A DNA stretch of 64,000 bases, taken from assembly GCA_002049455.2 (NCBI GenBank), contig KV918825.1, positions 62,001-126,000 of the forward strand, in the 5' to 3' direction. The DNA is from Porphyra umbilicalis. Its lineage: Eukaryota; Rhodophyta; Bangiophyceae; Bangiales; Bangiaceae. The position numbers were made by a program, and so were the translations under genes. Shown here one piece after another: positions 12,486 to 21,800 of the stretch. The notes below the pieces were generated by a model. That model did no database searches and was not told where the DNA came from. It was given only the letters and a program-made list of their open reading frames with translations. How positions within the stretch are numbered: the stretch's first letter is position 1; each line of letters starts with the position of its first letter.

Positions 12486-13069
12486 GGTTGCTGGGGGCTG
12501 AGGTGTCGATGACCACGCCGAGCTGTGAAGCAAAGGTTTTTTTTCCCGCTAGTCGGGTTTTTTTTCCCTTCGACATGCTTGTTGTCCCTCATCGTCCAGT
12601 TCTCTGAGTGGGGGGGGTAGACTGCCAACAATGTGTACCTCTAAAGCCCCTGGCTCACCTCTCTCCAGGCCTACGAGACGTCGGCAGATTTGCTGTTCAT
12701 GCCTCCCAGAGGCAGCTGGCCATGGTCACTGGAACTCGGCGCGCAGGCAGAGCGTGTTCTGCAAATATGAAACAGCTGTGCGCCAAAGGACTCTGAGACT
12801 CTGTACAGATGTTTTATTATTATTTTATATATAAATGATATGATGCGAGTGGTGCCGCCTACCGCGAGTGGCGCCGCCTCCCGCCGCCGCTCTCGCAGCT
12901 ACCAAGATGCAACAGACAGCGCCTAGAAGGACGGCGTAGGTCTTGAGACACTGCCGTGGTGAGGAGAGAGCCAGACCCACACCCCCCTTCCCCTCTTCCG
13001 GCACCCCCAGCCAACTACACCGCGGTACTGCGACAACACGGAACCAGCCGCCCCCAAAGCCTTCACCGA
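12486..13069. other. Unassigned 3' flank of the transposase
   Basis: Two T8 tracts at 12537-12565 surround CCCGCTAGTCGGG, which can fold as a short stem. An AT-rich patch (TATATATAAATGATATG) lies near 12828-12845. No clear AATAAA or transposon end was found. Confidence 0.4.
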
Positions 13070-14480
13070 CGACACATGCCGACGCCCCAAACGCTGCCAC
13101 CGACAACACGCGCCGCCGTCGCCGAAGCCGCCACCAAAACTGGCCGCCGCCGCCCTCAACGCCCAAACCGACAACGCACGCCGCCGCTCCAAACGCGACC
13201 ACCGTAAGGGCCAGCCGCCGCGCCCAGCGCCGCCGCCGACAGCACTCGCCGCCGCTGCTACCGCCGCCACATGCAACGGCCGCCGCCGCCCTCAACGCCC
13301 AAACCGACAGCGCACGCGACCACCTCAATCACCAACACTGAAAAGGAAAGCCGCCGCACCGAGCACCGCTGCCGACAGTACTCGACGCCGCCGCCAATGC
13401 CGCTACCTCCAACAGCCGCCGACTCGCCCAATGCCCCCACCGAGAACTTACGCTGCCGCCCCAAACGCCACTACCGACAAGGCCAGCACCCGCACTCCGC
13501 GCCGCCGCCGACAGCACTCGCCGCCGCCGCCGACGTCGCCACCTGCAATGGCAGCCGCCCCCCCCAATGCCCCCACCGAGACATCACGCCGCCGCCCCCA
13601 TCGCCGCCTTCGACATGGCCAGCCGCCGCCTCCAGCGCCGCCGCCGACCGCACTCGCCGCCGCCGCCACCGCCACCTCAAGAAACGGCCGCCGCCGCCCT
13701 CAACGACCAGACCGACAACGCAAGCCGCCGCCCGCAAAGAGACCACCGTCAGGGACAGCCGCCGCCCCCAGCGCCGCCGCCGGCAGCACTCGCCGCCGCC
13801 GCCAACGTCGCCTCTCGAACCAGCCGCCGCCGCCCTCAAAGCCCAAACGGACACCGCACGCCACGCCCTCAAACACCAGAACCGACGAGGAAAACCGCCG
13901 CACCCAGCGCCGCCGCCCACAGCACTCGACGCCGCCGCCAACGCCGCCACGTGCAACGGCCGCCTCTCTCCCCAAGGCCCCCACCGAAAACGCACGCTGC
14001 CGCTCCCAACACCACCACCGCCAGCGCCAGCCGCCGCCCCCAGCGCGGCCACCAACAGCACTTGCCGCCGCCACGAGCGTCGCCACCTGCAATGGCCGCC
14101 GCCGCCCTCAACGCCCAAACCCTCAATGCACGCCAGGCACCTCACCCAACACCATCATTAAAAAGGCATGCCGCCGCCCCCAGCGCCGCCGCCGACAGCA
14201 TGCGCCGCCGCCGCCAACGTCGCCATCTGCAACGGCTGCCGCCCCCCCCAAGGCCCCCACCGAGAACGCACGCCGCCGCCCCCAACGCCACCATCGAGAA
14301 GGCCAGACGCGAAGGCCAGCCGCCGCACCCAGCGCCGCCGCCGGCAGCCCTCGCCGCCGCCGCCAACGCCGCCACCTGCAACGGCCGCCGTCGCCGCCAA
14401 CGCCCTCACTGACGACGCACGCCGCCGCTTCCAGCGCCGCCACCGACGACGGACGCCACCTCCTTCAACGCTGGCACCTG
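13070..14480. repeat. Degenerate satellite, unit about 137 bp
   Basis: About ten copies of a 133-140 bp unit, anchored on versions of CCGCCGCCCTCAACGCCC at about 13149, 13286, 13425, 13555, 13690, 13829, 13967, 14105 and 14245. Because 138 bp is 46 codons, several frames stay open for hundreds of codons on both strands. I treat these as by-products of the array, since their translations are repeated Pro/Arg/Ala without a recognisable fold. Confidence 0.8.
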
Positions 14481-15217
14481 AGATGAACGCTGGCAAACTC
14501 AGCACCACAGAAGATGCACGGTGGCAAGCTCAGCACCCCCACCAAGCAGGCCTGCCACCGCCCCCCGAATCGCCACCTGCAACGCTTCGTGTCATTGGGG
14601 GGGGGCAGGCGGAGAGGCAGGGATCAAGTGTTGTCGTGGGGGGAAGGGAGTGGGAGGGGGAGGGGCAGCGACGCCACGCGGGAGAGGGGCGACACAACCA
14701 TGCGGCGCTGGCGCCGGTACGAGAGGAGGTGTTCAAAATGCGGGGATCCACTGCTTCTACATCCGTACTCTTCAAATATCCCGCAGTCTGAAGTTTTCGC
14801 TCTCCAACTGCTACAGAAGTGTTCCAAATGGGCGTTGAGGACGCCGCCGAGGCCGCTTTCGGACGCACACGCAGCATTCGGAGTGCGAATTATTTCGGCG
14901 AAGTGCTGTCAATTTGGCAGTAGGTTCGTCTTTTGATTTCCCTGTATTGAGAATCTGTAAACCAGAGTGGGCAGTGGCGAGTCTGTCGAGGGGAACAAGT
15001 CACAGAGGAAAAAACGTATTGTCTCTGCTGTGCATGCATGGTATGTGCAGTACCGCACAATAGTACCACACAACCGTGATATCGAAGAGCAAGGCACCAC
15101 GAACAGCTACAGAGTTCTTCATCAATATGAGCTACGCAGAGCTCAAACATCAAAGCAGATAGCATACAACCAAAAAAAATAGAAAGCAAGGAAGAGAATC
15201 ACCAGTGTACGCTGGTA
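14481..15217. other. Unassigned spacer
   Basis: The first part is G-rich (GGGGG runs 14597-14660). From about 14750 it is of balanced composition. No gene is recognised. Confidence 0.4.
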
Positions 15218-15490
15218 TCAGAGGGTCGGAAAGGCATTTATCGTGTCGTGAGTCGCGGCCGTGAAGGCGACGGCGGTCGTCTTCGCGTCATCCACGTCAT
15301 CGTGCTCGTCACCGTCTTCTCCATCGCTGGATGAACCCCAGTCCATAGTGTTCAGAACGCGCTGGTCGATATTGAGGCCGTTGGCGCGCGCTCTCTCCAT
15401 GAATAGCTGCTGCTTGGAGACAATGGAGGAGCGGCCTCGATTAGAGGCCGTACGAACAGACGGCGGCAGCGGCGGCCGGCAACTAGAAAC
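15218..15490 (-). pseudogene. Displaced 3' end of the Myb/SANT-like gene
   Basis: This segment encodes an acidic, disordered C-terminus (WGSSSDGEDGDEHDDVDDAK) ending in a stop at 15218. It is in the same frame as the gene part at 27053-28851 once the Ty3 element and one copy of its GAAAC target duplication are set aside, so it is the last 90 or so codons of that gene. The distance is caused only by the 11.6-kb insertion. Alternatively it is a separate small frame, but the frame match at a perfect target duplication makes that unlikely. Confidence 0.75.
15486..15490. repeat. Target-site duplication GAAAC (left copy)
   Basis: Direct 5-bp duplication abutting TGTAGTAC of the left LTR. The identical copy is at 27053-27057. 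Five bases is the usual size for Ty3 integrases. Confidence 0.92.
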
Positions 15491-16141
15491 TGTAGTACCA
15501 CAATCTAGAGGGTTACCTCAGAAGGAGGGAAGTAACGGCCGTCTCAGCCGCTCGCGCGACACCCGCTATGGGACTCGAGGTCCGGGAAGTCGGGCCGATC
15601 GAAACGCCAAGACATCGAGACACGGTTTACTTGCCGGCGACGACGGTGCCTCCCACCGTCGTCGCCCTTCGTCCTAAAAGGGCGAAAACCGTCGCCCGGG
15701 CCCAATTTCCCCAAATGGGAATTGACCCGGGCCGTCACCAACCAATGCAGATGATTCCCTCCATGCATGTCAAGTCCCCCGAGGCGATCATTACATACGA
15801 GGGGGAGAAACCGTCCCGCGCGCAACGCGCTGCACCCGCCGCGTGGCGCCCGGTCGGCCGTCGCCTGCCGCGCCCTCTCGGGCGCGCCAGCGCCCGCTCG
15901 GGCGCGCCAACCCGGCCTCCCGCGGGGCCCGCGTGCCGGGCGCGGCGGATCGGGTGCGCTCCCTCAAGTGGCCCGAGCCGGGCAGCGGGGCCGCCCCCTC
16001 GCCCCGCCATCCCGCGTCGCCAACCCGTCGGCCACTACCGCCGCTGGCGTCGCCCCCACGCGTCGGGGACCGACGTCCCCCGCCGTCGCCGTCGTCCCAG
16101 CGGTGGCCCCCTGGCGCCTAGGGGGGCCCCGTAGTACTACA
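15491..16141 (-). repeat. 3' LTR of element A
   Basis: 651 bp, bounded by TGTAGTAC and GTACTACA (8-bp perfect inverted ends). It contains the conserved hairpin at 15636-15666 and a second imperfect palindrome at 15695-15731. In element sense it is the downstream LTR. The antisense accessory gene starts 15 bp inside its inner edge, so this LTR is the obvious place for that gene's promoter (inference). Confidence 0.95.
15636..15666. promoter_or_regulatory. Conserved LTR hairpin (element A, 3' LTR)
   Basis: A 13-bp perfect stem (GGCGACGACGGTG / CACCGTCGTCGCC) with a 5-nt loop. It is followed at 15695-15731 by an imperfect palindrome centred on CCAAATGGGAATTG. Identical stems are at 26549-26579 and 8204-8234, and one with a single change at 56814-56844. 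Confidence 0.65.
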
Positions 16142-16150
16142 TTCCCTTCG
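16142..16150 (-). promoter_or_regulatory. Polypurine tract of element A
   Basis: On the minus strand, CGAAGGGAA immediately precedes the TGTAGTAC of the 3' LTR. This is the expected position of the plus-strand priming tract. Confidence 0.6.
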
Positions 16151-16156
16151 GCTGAG

Positions 16157-18742
16157 ATGGAGCCGTCCCCGGCGACGCCTCCCGATAGCCCCGTCGGGGC
16201 TCCGTCCTCCGCGCCCCTGGCGAGCCCGCCCCCGGTGGCCGCCGCCCCGGGGCCGGCGCCGGCGGGCGTTGCGCCGCCCGCGTCGGGACCACCCGTTCGC
16301 CGCCCAACCGTCCCCGCCCGCCCGTCGGTGCCGCCGGGTATGCGGCTCCCGTACGACCCGAACGGCCGGGAGTGGCGCAAGCCGCCCCGCCCAGTGGGCG
16401 CCGCCGTCGCGACCAGCGCCGGGGCCGGGTTTGCGGCTTGCCCGGCGGCCGCCCCCGGCGGGGGTCCCGCGGTCGTGCCGGAGGAGCGACCGCCGTTGTT
16501 GGGGCAGTCGGCCCCCGCGTTCCCGCCGCGCCCGGCGCCGCCCGACGTCCGAGCGTGGCTTGCCCCGCTGGGGCCGGCCGTGGCCTCGGCCGACTGGCCG
16601 CTCGTCAGTGACGTCTTCCTCTTGGCTCATCCCCACGACGCCGGCGAGGCCGCTGCCGTGTGGCGGGCCTTCAAGGAGTTCGCCAAGGTGGCGGGGTACG
16701 GCACCCGGCCGGCGGCCGAGCGCGACTTCGCTTCCTTCGTCCGCTCCGTCGGGGACAGCGCGGCGTGGCTACGCTGCATGTTGCGGTGCAGCCCGGGTCG
16801 GGTGCCCTTGGTCCCGCATCCCGCGGCCGAGCCCCCGTTCGTCGCCGGCGAGGAGGAGTACGCCTACCTCGAGGACTGGCACACCCGCCTTCGCCACCGC
16901 CCTGCGGTCCCACTCGGTCACTCCTTGGCGCTCGCCAACTTCGGGGGCGTGGGCCCCCTGATCGCATTGGCGTCGGTGGGCCCCGCGACCGCCCCGGCGG
17001 ACTTGGCGTTGGAGGCCGCGCGCCGCGCGCGCGGCGAGCTCGTAAGCGCCCGACGGGCGGAGCACGGGGCCATCTTCCTGTCCGTCCGCCCCGGCATCGC
17101 CTTGACGCCGGCGCGTGCTCCCTTGCCGCCGGCAATGGCCACGCGGTGCGCGACGCCGCGGCTGCTGAAGTACGAGTACCTGCCCGTCGTGCACCAGCAG
17201 CAGTCGCTGCTTCAGGCGTTCCCGTGCCACCCTATCCAGGGCACGGCCTACGTCATGCTGACGGCCGCCATCGTGTCGGGGATGCTGCGTGCATACCGCG
17301 AGACGCACCGCGTCTTCGAGCCGTCGCCGTGCTACTACGACTTGACGCGGAAGTTCAAGGTCGACGACATCGCGCCGGGCGACAGCGGTGCCGCGGACGC
17401 CATTGAGGAGTACGATGCCATCGTGAGGGCTGTGCCCTGGGCGGCAGTCCATGACCTGCTGCTCTACCACCACGACACCACTCGTCAAGCCCCCAGCACC
17501 CTGCTGCCCCACCAAGTGGGTACTGTGGCGGACGGCCGGCGCCACTACGTTCGCGTCGTGAACGTCTTGCGGACGCCGCAGACCCCGTTGGGGGTCATGC
17601 TCGCGGAGCCGCGGCTCGCGGACGTCGCCCCGCGGGCGTTGCCCGTGACGACGGAGCCTTGGGCGATACCGGCCGGCTTCACTTCGCCCGACCCGGACGC
17701 CGTCCCGCCGTCGACGGAGGAGGCGGCCGCGTCGGCCGCGTGCCGCGCGCGGAAGCGGCGCCACGCCGACATGGCGCGTGGCGGCCCGGCTCCGCCTGTT
17801 CCCCGCCACCCGGGGCCCCGGGACCCCGAGGGGGAGGAGGAGGAGGTCAGCGCCGGTGACCCCGGGGGTCCCGACGCCTACTTCCGCGGCTTCTCCTCGT
17901 CGACCCGTGTCGGCAACGCCGAGTGGGGCCCGCGAGAGGCGGGCCGCGAGGACCGAGCCGGCACGGCTCATGGCGAGCACTGGGACGCGACGTGGCGCGG
18001 CGACCGCGCCGACACTGCCGGTGACCGGCGCGGGCGCGGGTGGGCGTCCGAGTCGGGCGGCGGCGCCGCTGCCCCCCGTCGCGACCACGACGACCGCTGG
18101 GGGGACGGCGGCCACGGCCGCCGTGCCGACGTGCGGGACAACCGCGTGTGGTCGGCGGCCGGTCCGGGTGACGACCGCGGCTGTATGGCCGACGGCCGTG
18201 ACGGGCCCGCGTGGCCCTCCGACGGCGGCCAGGGCCGCGACGGCGCCGCTAGCGGCGGGGGCTACGGGCGGTCCGCGTACCGCCCCGCCGGCGAAGCCGC
18301 GGCGCCCGCCGGTCCGCGCCCCGCGCGTTGGGATGCCGCCCCCGCCAACGACGGCCCCGCCATGGCGCCGATGGAGCTCGGGGTTGCCGGTCCCATCGTG
18401 ACCCCCGTTCCGGGGCAACCAGACGTCGCCTACGATTGGTGGCTGTCCGCATCGTGGACGCCCCCTACCCCGGTGACGGCCACGGAGTGGCGGGACTCGC
18501 TGACGTCCGGGCAGGTTTTCGCCTCGTTCGGGTACGACCCGTCCATCAACTGGTCCGAGGTGGGGCCGTGCGAGATCACCGCCGCGATGGTCGAGTACGC
18601 CCGCATCGGGCTCGCCGCCGACGTCCCCCCCTGCCTGGAGCCCCCGCGGACGCGGCCGAAGCGGTTCCACGCCGCCCTGCGGCGCGTCCTACGTAAGGCG
18701 GGTCGCCCCGTTCACGTATGGGAGTTTCGTCGTCGCGACTGA
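16157..18742 (+). CDS. Antisense accessory gene of Ty3 element A, unknown function
   Basis: 861-residue open frame on the strand opposite gag-pol, between the 3' LTR and the integrase end. I chose the ATG at 16157 because the frame upstream runs into the LTR. Residues 1-125 are Pro/Ala-rich. About 128-470 looks globular and helical, with aromatic and acidic residues that the surrounding by-product frames lack (DVRAWLAPLG, PRLLKYEYLPVV, AAIVSGMLRAYRETHRVF, AVPWAAVHDLLL). A basic patch RKRRH near 533 could be a nuclear signal. About 540-740 is Gly/Arg/Asp-rich and probably disordered. The C-terminus (YDWWLSASWTPPTP to the end) is again ordered-looking. The element at 56685-64000 has a diverged relative at the same place and orientation. 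AATAAA follows 67 bp after the stop. No known family is recognised. Antisense extra frames are known in a few plant Ty3 lineages such as Grande, but I see no similarity I can name. Confidence 0.75.
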   Translation: MEPSPATPPDSPVGAPSSAPLASPPPVAAAPGPAPAGVAPPASGPPVRRPTVPARPSVPPGMRLPYDPNGREWRKPPRPVGAAVATSAGAGFAACPAAAPGGGPAVVPEERPPLLGQSAPAFPPRPAPPDVRAWLAPLGPAVASADWPLVSDVFLLAHPHDAGEAAAVWRAFKEFAKVAGYGTRPAAERDFASFVRSVGDSAAWLRCMLRCSPGRVPLVPHPAAEPPFVAGEEEYAYLEDWHTRLRHRPAVPLGHSLALANFGGVGPLIALASVGPATAPADLALEAARRARGELVSARRAEHGAIFLSVRPGIALTPARAPLPPAMATRCATPRLLKYEYLPVVHQQQSLLQAFPCHPIQGTAYVMLTAAIVSGMLRAYRETHRVFEPSPCYYDLTRKFKVDDIAPGDSGAADAIEEYDAIVRAVPWAAVHDLLLYHHDTTRQAPSTLLPHQVGTVADGRRHYVRVVNVLRTPQTPLGVMLAEPRLADVAPRALPVTTEPWAIPAGFTSPDPDAVPPSTEEAAASAACRARKRRHADMARGGPAPPVPRHPGPRDPEGEEEEVSAGDPGGPDAYFRGFSSSTRVGNAEWGPREAGREDRAGTAHGEHWDATWRGDRADTAGDRRGRGWASESGGGAAAPRRDHDDRWGDGGHGRRADVRDNRVWSAAGPGDDRGCMADGRDGPAWPSDGGQGRDGAASGGGYGRSAYRPAGEAAAPAGPRPARWDAAPANDGPAMAPMELGVAGPIVTPVPGQPDVAYDWWLSASWTPPTPVTATEWRDSLTSGQVFASFGYDPSINWSEVGPCEITAAMVEYARIGLAADVPPCLEPPRTRPKRFHAALRRVLRKAGRPVHVWEFRRRD

Positions 18743-18808
18743 GGGCATCGCCCTGGCCCCGTAGGTGTGGCGCTTAGTCCGACGGCGTTCGGTCGTCTTC
18801 CGCCGTAG

Positions 18809-18814
18809 AATAAA
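18809..18814 (+). terminator. AATAAA poly(A) signal of the antisense gene
   Basis: A canonical hexamer 67 bp past the stop of the 861-residue frame and on its strand, in a very GC-rich stretch where AATAAA is unlikely by chance. It suggests the antisense transcript ends before the integrase coding region. Confidence 0.6.
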
Positions 18815-21800
18815 GCCGTGGGCTTGTCCTTAGTCCCACTCAGCGTCCGCGGCCCGTTGTGGCCCCGCCACGTCTTGGCATAGTCCCCCAAAAACCCCAG
18901 AAAAATCCATCCCCCCCCCCCGCCGCGCCCGGCCACCGCGCCGACCCAAGGGGTCAGGCACGGATGGCCGGGGGCGGCGCGGCGGCGCCGCCCGAGGCGG
19001 CGCCGCCGTCGGCAGCCGAGGCGTGCGGGGCCGCCGGCGGCGGGTCGGCGGACGTGTGGGGCAGCCCCAGGCGTGCGGCGCGGCGCAGGTAGACGCGCAG
19101 CGTCTCGTGCGGGGCGTCCGCGGCGTCCATCCAGGTGGGCTGCGGTTATCCGGTCCAGTAGACCTGGACCCGGAGGGTGCCGTCGGGCAGCGTCGCGTGG
19201 TCCGCGATGCGGTCCACGGCATACCGCTGGCCGTCGGCCTTCGCCCCGTGGAAGGAGCGCGCGGCCCGCAACGCGGGGTGTTGGGCAGGGGATTCGGCGG
19301 CCGTGCCCGAGGCGCGGACGACGTGCGCCACGTTCTCCCGTCGGTGCTCCCCGTCCACGTCCAGGAGGACCGTCGGGCCGTCCGTGGAAACCACGCGATA
19401 CGGTCCGCGGGCGACGTGCGTCAGTTTGCCGCCGGCGCCCTCCTCCTTGGCGTGGTCACGCAGCCACGCGCAGCCCCCCACGGTGAGCTTCTCCGCGCGC
19501 AGCGGGAGGCCCGTGTCGTGGTCGCGCTTGTAGCGCCCCTGCGTTGCCTTTAGCGTTGCCCGCATCTGCGGGATGAGCTGAACGAGGCGGGTCAGCAGGG
19601 AGGCTTGGGCGCGCTTCTCGGCGGCGGTGCCGCGTTGCGCCGTGATGGGGTACGCCCCGGACCTCGGGATGTTCTTGAAAGCCCAGGTGGATACCCCCAT
19701 GGGGTTGACCAGTTCCAGCGGGGCATTCCCGGTGCTACGGTGGGGGCGGCTGTTGTACGCCAGCGTCAGGGCCCCAAGGAGTTGGTCCCAGGACCGCGGA
19801 TGCTCCGCCACGTAGTGGTTTAGGATCGTATGCATCGTGCGGTTGAACCGCTCCGTCTGCCCGTTCGTCTGCGGGTGTGACGGTGACGTCACCTTAGGCT
19901 CGATGGAGAGCAGGTTGCAAACCTGGCCCCAGAAGTGGCTGGTGAACTGGGGTCCCCCGTCCGAGAGCAGCCGGTCCGGCGGGCCATCAGCGCCCACCCA
20001 GTAGTCCTGGACGGCCGAGGCGTAGTCCACCGCCGACGTACCGTCCATCGGGATGGCGCGCACCAGCTTGGTGAACCGATCGGTGATCACCAGGATGATT
20101 CGATGGCCGGCGGCCGTTCGGTCGAGGGGCCCGTAGAGGTCCACAGCAATGTCCTGGAAGGGCATGGTGGCGGGGAACAGGGTCAGGGGCGATCGCCGTG
20201 CCAGCGGGCGCACGCGCTGCCGGGCACAGCTGTCGCATTTCTTAACATAGGAGACGACGTCGGCCGCCATCCCCACCCAGTAGTAGTACCGCCGCATCGC
20301 CGCGTACATGCGGGATTCCCCGGGGTGCCCGGCGAGGGTCGCGTCGTGCTCCAGGTGGAGGACCTGCTCCTGCAAGGAGGTCGGGACCACCACCTGGTGG
20401 GCGCCATCGGGCGCCGCGCGTCGCCGGAGGACCCCATCGGGATCCTCGAAGAACGGGATGTGCCGCCCGTCATTCAGGGCTTTCAAGATCTCCTTGCAGT
20501 ACCCGTCGTCGGCTTGGGCCGAGAGCACCGCGTCGCGGTTGATGCCACGGACCGTTGGGCCGCCAACGTAGTTGGCGGCGTCGAGCCCCCGGACCGTGTT
20601 GGCTCGCACAGCGAAGACAGGGACCGCGTCGTCGAACGCGGTCTCATCGCTGGCCCCGGACTCCAGGCGGGAGATGCTGTCGGCCATGTAGTGTGTCATC
20701 CCCGGCTTGTAGGCGACGTCGAACTCCAACTCGCTGAGGCGAAGGCGCCAGCGCGCCAAGCGGGGATTCCCCGAACCCTCAATGTTGAGGATCCACCGTA
20801 GGCAGTCGTGGTCCGTGCGCACGAGGAAACGATCACCCTCGAGGTAGGGGCGGAGCTTGAGCGACGCCCAGACGACTGCCAGGCACTCCGTCTCCGTGAC
20901 CCCGTAGGGGAGCTCGTTCGTTGCCAGCCGCCGGCTGATGTACGCGACCGGCTTGAGTTTCCCGTCGTCTTGCTCTTGCAGCAGGGCGGCGCCCACCTGC
21001 GTCCCGCAGGCATTTACGTCGAGGACGTACTTCCGCCCGCGCCGCGGGAGTGCGAGGACCGGCGGGGTCGTGAGGGCCTCCTTGAGCCGGTCGAACGCCT
21101 GCTGCTGCAATGGCGTGGCAGGGGGCACCAGGACGGGGGCCGTGGACCCCATGAGGTCCGTCAATGGCGCTGCCATCCTTGCGAAGTTCGGCACGAACCG
21201 GCGGAAGACGTTGCACATCCCCACGAAGCCCCGCACTTGCGTGCGGGTCGTGGGGAAGTGCGCCTCGCGCAAGGCGCGCGTGTGCGCGTCCATCACACCG
21301 AGCCGGCCCGGCTTGATTTCATGCCAGAGGTACTCCACGGTCTTCCGAAAGAACCGCACTTGGGCAGGCGGAGTGTCACTCCCGCGTCGCGAAGCAGGCG
21401 CAGAACGCGGTCGACGTGGCCGACGTGCTCCTCCTCCGTCTTGGAGTACAGATGACATCGTCGAGGTAGATAAGGCAGCTTTGCCACTTCACCCGGAGAG
21501 GATGATGTCCAGCGCCCGCTGGAACGTGGCCGGGGCGTTCGTTGGCCGAACGGCATCCGTTTGTACTGGTACGCGCCCTCGTGGCACACGAAAGCCGTCT
21601 TCTCCCGATCTTCGGGTGCGATGGCAACCTGCCAGTAGCCGGCGTTGCAATCCAACGTCGAGAAGATGGTCGGCTCACCGAGGCTGTCGATGCATTCGTC
21701 CATCCGGGGCAGCGGGTACGAATCCTTCTTGGTGACGACGTTCAGCAGTCGATAATCGACGCAGAAGCGGAGGGTGCCATCCTTCTTGGGGACGAGCACG

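Noticed and set aside
13070-14480. CRISPR array
   Set aside because: Units are contiguous and diverged, without repeat/spacer alternation, and the window is eukaryotic.
13271-14486. Long Pro/Arg/Ala frames on both strands as genes
   Set aside because: They follow the 138-bp satellite period and have no fold-like segments.
15213-15225. TGGTATCAGAGGG, close to an initiator-Met primer-binding site
   Set aside because: No LTR could be recognised next to it, and it overlaps the stop region of the split Myb-like gene on the other strand. Probably coincidence.
16769-18670. 633-codon minus-strand frame inside element A
   Set aside because: Arg/Gly/Pro-rich by-product of the plus-strand gene. The relative in element B supports the plus-strand reading.
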